From the NCBI GenBank assembly GCA_004335835.1, contig RWJK01000027.1, positions 1 through 21,477 on the forward strand: a DNA stretch of 21,477 nucleotides, in the 5' to 3' direction. Shown here in pieces: positions 19,351 through 21,477 of this stretch. Each line of letters opens with the position of its first letter. Position 1 is the first letter of the stretch. The notes beneath the pieces were generated by a model. That model was not told the origin of the DNA, searched no databases, and saw only the letters and a list, made by a program, of their open reading frames with translations. This DNA is from Scenedesmus sp. ARA3. Lineage: Eukaryota; Chlorophyta; Chlorophyceae; Sphaeropleales; Scenedesmaceae. A program made the position numbers and the translations under genes.

Positions 19351-20862
19351 TGCAAGCTGCAGTCATGCAGCTGACTGTTGTTGATGTCAGCGCCTAGCGG
19401 CAGCAGCTGCAGTGCTGCATATAGCTGTGTTGGTTGCCTCAAGGGGTGCTGCGGCCTGGTCTGGTAGAGTATCACGTGCTGGTTGATGTGTGTTCGTGTT
19501 GGGATGCGAATGCGCTTGAGCGAGCTGCTGCACATGTTGTGCTGCTTGCACCCCGCCTCATCGGAGGTTGTGTTGTAGAATGCATTAGAGTTTGTGGCAG
19601 GCCGTGACCATCTATCTGTGTGCAAGGTGTCATCTTTTTTGTGTTGTCAGGCAGCCGTTCTGTGTGAATGGAATCATGCATGCTGTTGGGCAGTCCAGTT
19701 GAGTCAGTCAGGGATTTGTTTCTGTGGTTGCCACTGCCTGTACCAATACGTCGCGCCAGTTTCAAGTAGGCTTGTGACCAGACATTGGCTGTTATGCACT
19801 GTCCACTCTGTCATGCGGCTTGCAGTGCTCCGTGCATATAGTTTCGTGTGTTTGTTGCGCAATAGGTTTGACCGACCTGTCTGCATAGTGGAAGCTGGGT
19901 TGTGGCTCTGCATTGGTTGTCACTATCATCACCCTTGCCATCTCACCAGTGTATAAGAACGCATTTAGACACCCACTGAGTCCTGAGGACTGCGGTGGAT
20001 GCGTAACTGCGCAATTGTGTTTGGAATCAGTGCTTGGGGATGCACGGGGATTGCGAGATGCTGCGACTGTTTGTGTTTTTGTCATCCGTGCACACCGCTT
20101 GCTTGTTCAGACAGGGCTTTGGTGTTAGAGATGCTGTGGCATCTGGCCACACCTGAGCATGCATAATTAGGCATGATCTGGTTTGTTGCCGGACCTTTTT
20201 GCCTGGCTTTCTCTTTGTGTGCGGATGCTGCTGCTGCGGGGATTGCGCCTCGTGTGCAAAGCCACCACGCTTGTACAACGCATGCATACTTGATGATAAT
20301 GCTGTATGTTGATGCATAGCTGACCTGATGATGCTTGATTGGAATAAACGTCCAGTGTTTGTCTCATAGGTGTGACCTTGGCAGTGCTTTTGCTGCTGAC
20401 AGTTGACTTTGAAGTTTGTTAGTGACATCTGGATTGTTTAGGCAGGTGCATGAGGGTGGGTTGCTGCCAATGTCAAAGACGTGAACCACCCTGGGCTGCT
20501 GCAGCTGCGGTTGCGTGTTGTTGTGCTCTGCAGCAGCCATGCTGCATGCATGCAACAGCCAAGCTGCAGCTATGCTGGCATGCTGCAGCCATTCAGCAGC
20601 CATGCTGCATGCTGCAGCCATGCTGCATGCCAGCAGCTTGTTCCGCCGGCACCTTTCGGAAAGGCCGGGCACTGGCGGGGGCTGTTGGCAGAGCGGTTAC
20701 ATGAGTTGGCACTGTGCATGTAAGCGGAGCACTTCAGCTGCTGTGTTTGCTGCGCTGATTGACTCTGCGCTTGGGCTGGGGCACATGCATGTGATGTATG
20801 TGTTTGTCATGTGTGCAGACGTGACGTAGGCCGCGTGACCTGATTGTGTTGGGACTTGTTAC
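19351..20862. other. 3' flank of the large gene; no gene seen
   Basis: This stretch is GT-rich on the + strand, as green-algal 3' UTRs often are. AATAAA occurs at 20343-20348 and TGTAA, the common green-algal poly(A) signal, at 20719-20723; either would imply a 3' UTR of 1 kb or more. Imperfect repeats of AGCCATGCTGCATG lie at about 20530-20637. No ORF shows a domain. Confidence 0.4.
20530..20637. repeat. Imperfect repeats of AGCCATGCTGCATG
   Basis: CAGCAGCCATGCTGCATG occurs twice and GCAGCCATGCTGCATGC once more, with degenerate TATGCTGGCATGCTGCAG between. The unit itself contains the palindromes GCATGC and CTGCAG, so the strand can fold back on itself. Confidence 0.7.
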
Positions 20863-21234
20863 ATGACAGGGATTGCCATCGTTGTCTGCAGTTGCAGTTG
20901 TCTCAGAGGGAGTAATTGTGAACACGTTTGCTTTGAAATTGGGGGCTGGAGACTGTCTAGACTCAAACTCGGTGACCATGTTACCTCACCTCAGTTACAA
21001 CTTGCAACTTACAAGCAACTCGCTCGCAACGAACTCGCCTCAACCCTCTCGCTGCAAAGGGTTCAGCAGGATTTAAGCCAAATGCGGCGTGCATTGCCAG
21101 CAAAACGCATCAGCACGTTCATTCTGGACCCTAGATGGTCCAGTGTTGCTGTTCAACCCGATGCACAGGTCTGGGATCAAGCGGTTCAGTTCAATTATGT
21201 TGCTACAGCATTGCACGCCTGCACAGCACGTTAA
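20863..21234 (+). other. Unassigned 123-codon ORF
   Basis: An ATG-started frame ends in TAA at 21234, with a TGTAA 11 bp later (21246-21250). The second half has a protein-like, helix-prone composition (QLQLATYKQLARNELAS, AKRISTFILDPRWSS). No domain is recognised, and an overlapping frame (20873-21076) looks about equally plausible. It may be an exon of a gene continuing beyond the window, a decayed copy, or chance. Confidence 0.2.
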
Positions 21235-21417
21235 GCTGCACTCACTGTAAAGTGTTCAGCCACAATGCTGCTCAGATGCATGCATTGCAGCAGGCACGCG
21301 AAGCGCAACACTTCTATAATTATCCAAGGTTGTTTGGCCATAGCACTATCTGCAGCTGGTGGTGGTTGTGCGGCCACTCTCATTGACTGCTATAAACTGT
21401 ACAAAAAGTTGCAGGTA

Positions 21418-21441
21418 ACATTACATTACATTACATTACAT
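21418..21441 (+). repeat. (ACATT)n microsatellite
   Basis: The pentamer ACATT (equivalently TTACA) is repeated about five times without interruption near the window's right edge. A short hairpin CCACTC/GAGTGG follows directly at about 21445-21462. Confidence 0.85.
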
Positions 21442-21477
21442 GCTCCACTCAACGAGGAGTGGGAACCCCAGTCAGGA

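Noticed and set aside
18675..19625. 316-codon minus-strand frame
   Set aside because: It is a shadow of the Ala-rich last exon and its flank, with no domain or splice support.

Overview
The window looks like nuclear DNA of a chlorophycean green alga of the Chlamydomonas/Haematococcus type. The reasons are intron-rich genes with GTGAG-type donors and CAG acceptors, dense CAG/CTG triplet tracts in exons and introns, long poly-Gln and poly-Ala runs, and a CPSF30 of the plant three-finger type. The species cannot be named from the sequence. No RNA gene, CRISPR array or bacterial-style operon was seen.

Layout, all genes on the + strand. Positions 1-3111 hold no gene I can support, but contain a diverged tandem duplication (1294-1672) and a palindrome-rich stretch ending in a ~200-bp foldback element (2288-2489). 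Positions 3112-4684 hold the 5' half of a secreted papain-like (C1A) cysteine peptidase gene: signal peptide, linker, and the Gln/Cys active-site segment. Its 3' half could not be resolved and may be decayed (to about 5763). Positions 6078-10631 encode CPSF30 (CPSF4 homologue), the zinc-finger subunit of the pre-mRNA cleavage and polyadenylation complex; six exons join in phase into 359 residues. Positions 11894-19350 encode a ~1850-residue poly-Gln/poly-Ala protein with a small Cys4 zinc motif resembling a CW domain, of unknown function. Positions 19351-21477 hold no gene I can defend; a 123-codon ORF and a pentanucleotide microsatellite lie there.

The most unusual property is shared by the two large genes. 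Many exon edges, meaning 30-70 bp of coding sequence plus the adjacent splice site and some intron, are repeated inside the neighbouring introns. CPSF30 has such copies at the start and end of its first zinc-finger exon (a five-copy array with telomere-like TTTAGGG introns), at the start and end of the next zinc-finger exon (two and four copies), and at the start of its tail exon. The second gene has at least three such duplications. Differences between copies are mostly synonymous even though most copies cannot be spliced in frame. Exon 2 of CPSF30 is also flanked by complementary (CUG)n and (CAG)n tracts. Together these suggest introns built by recurrent splice-junction duplication, with possible poison-exon or exon-skipping regulation of a polyadenylation factor. 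That regulatory reading is inference.
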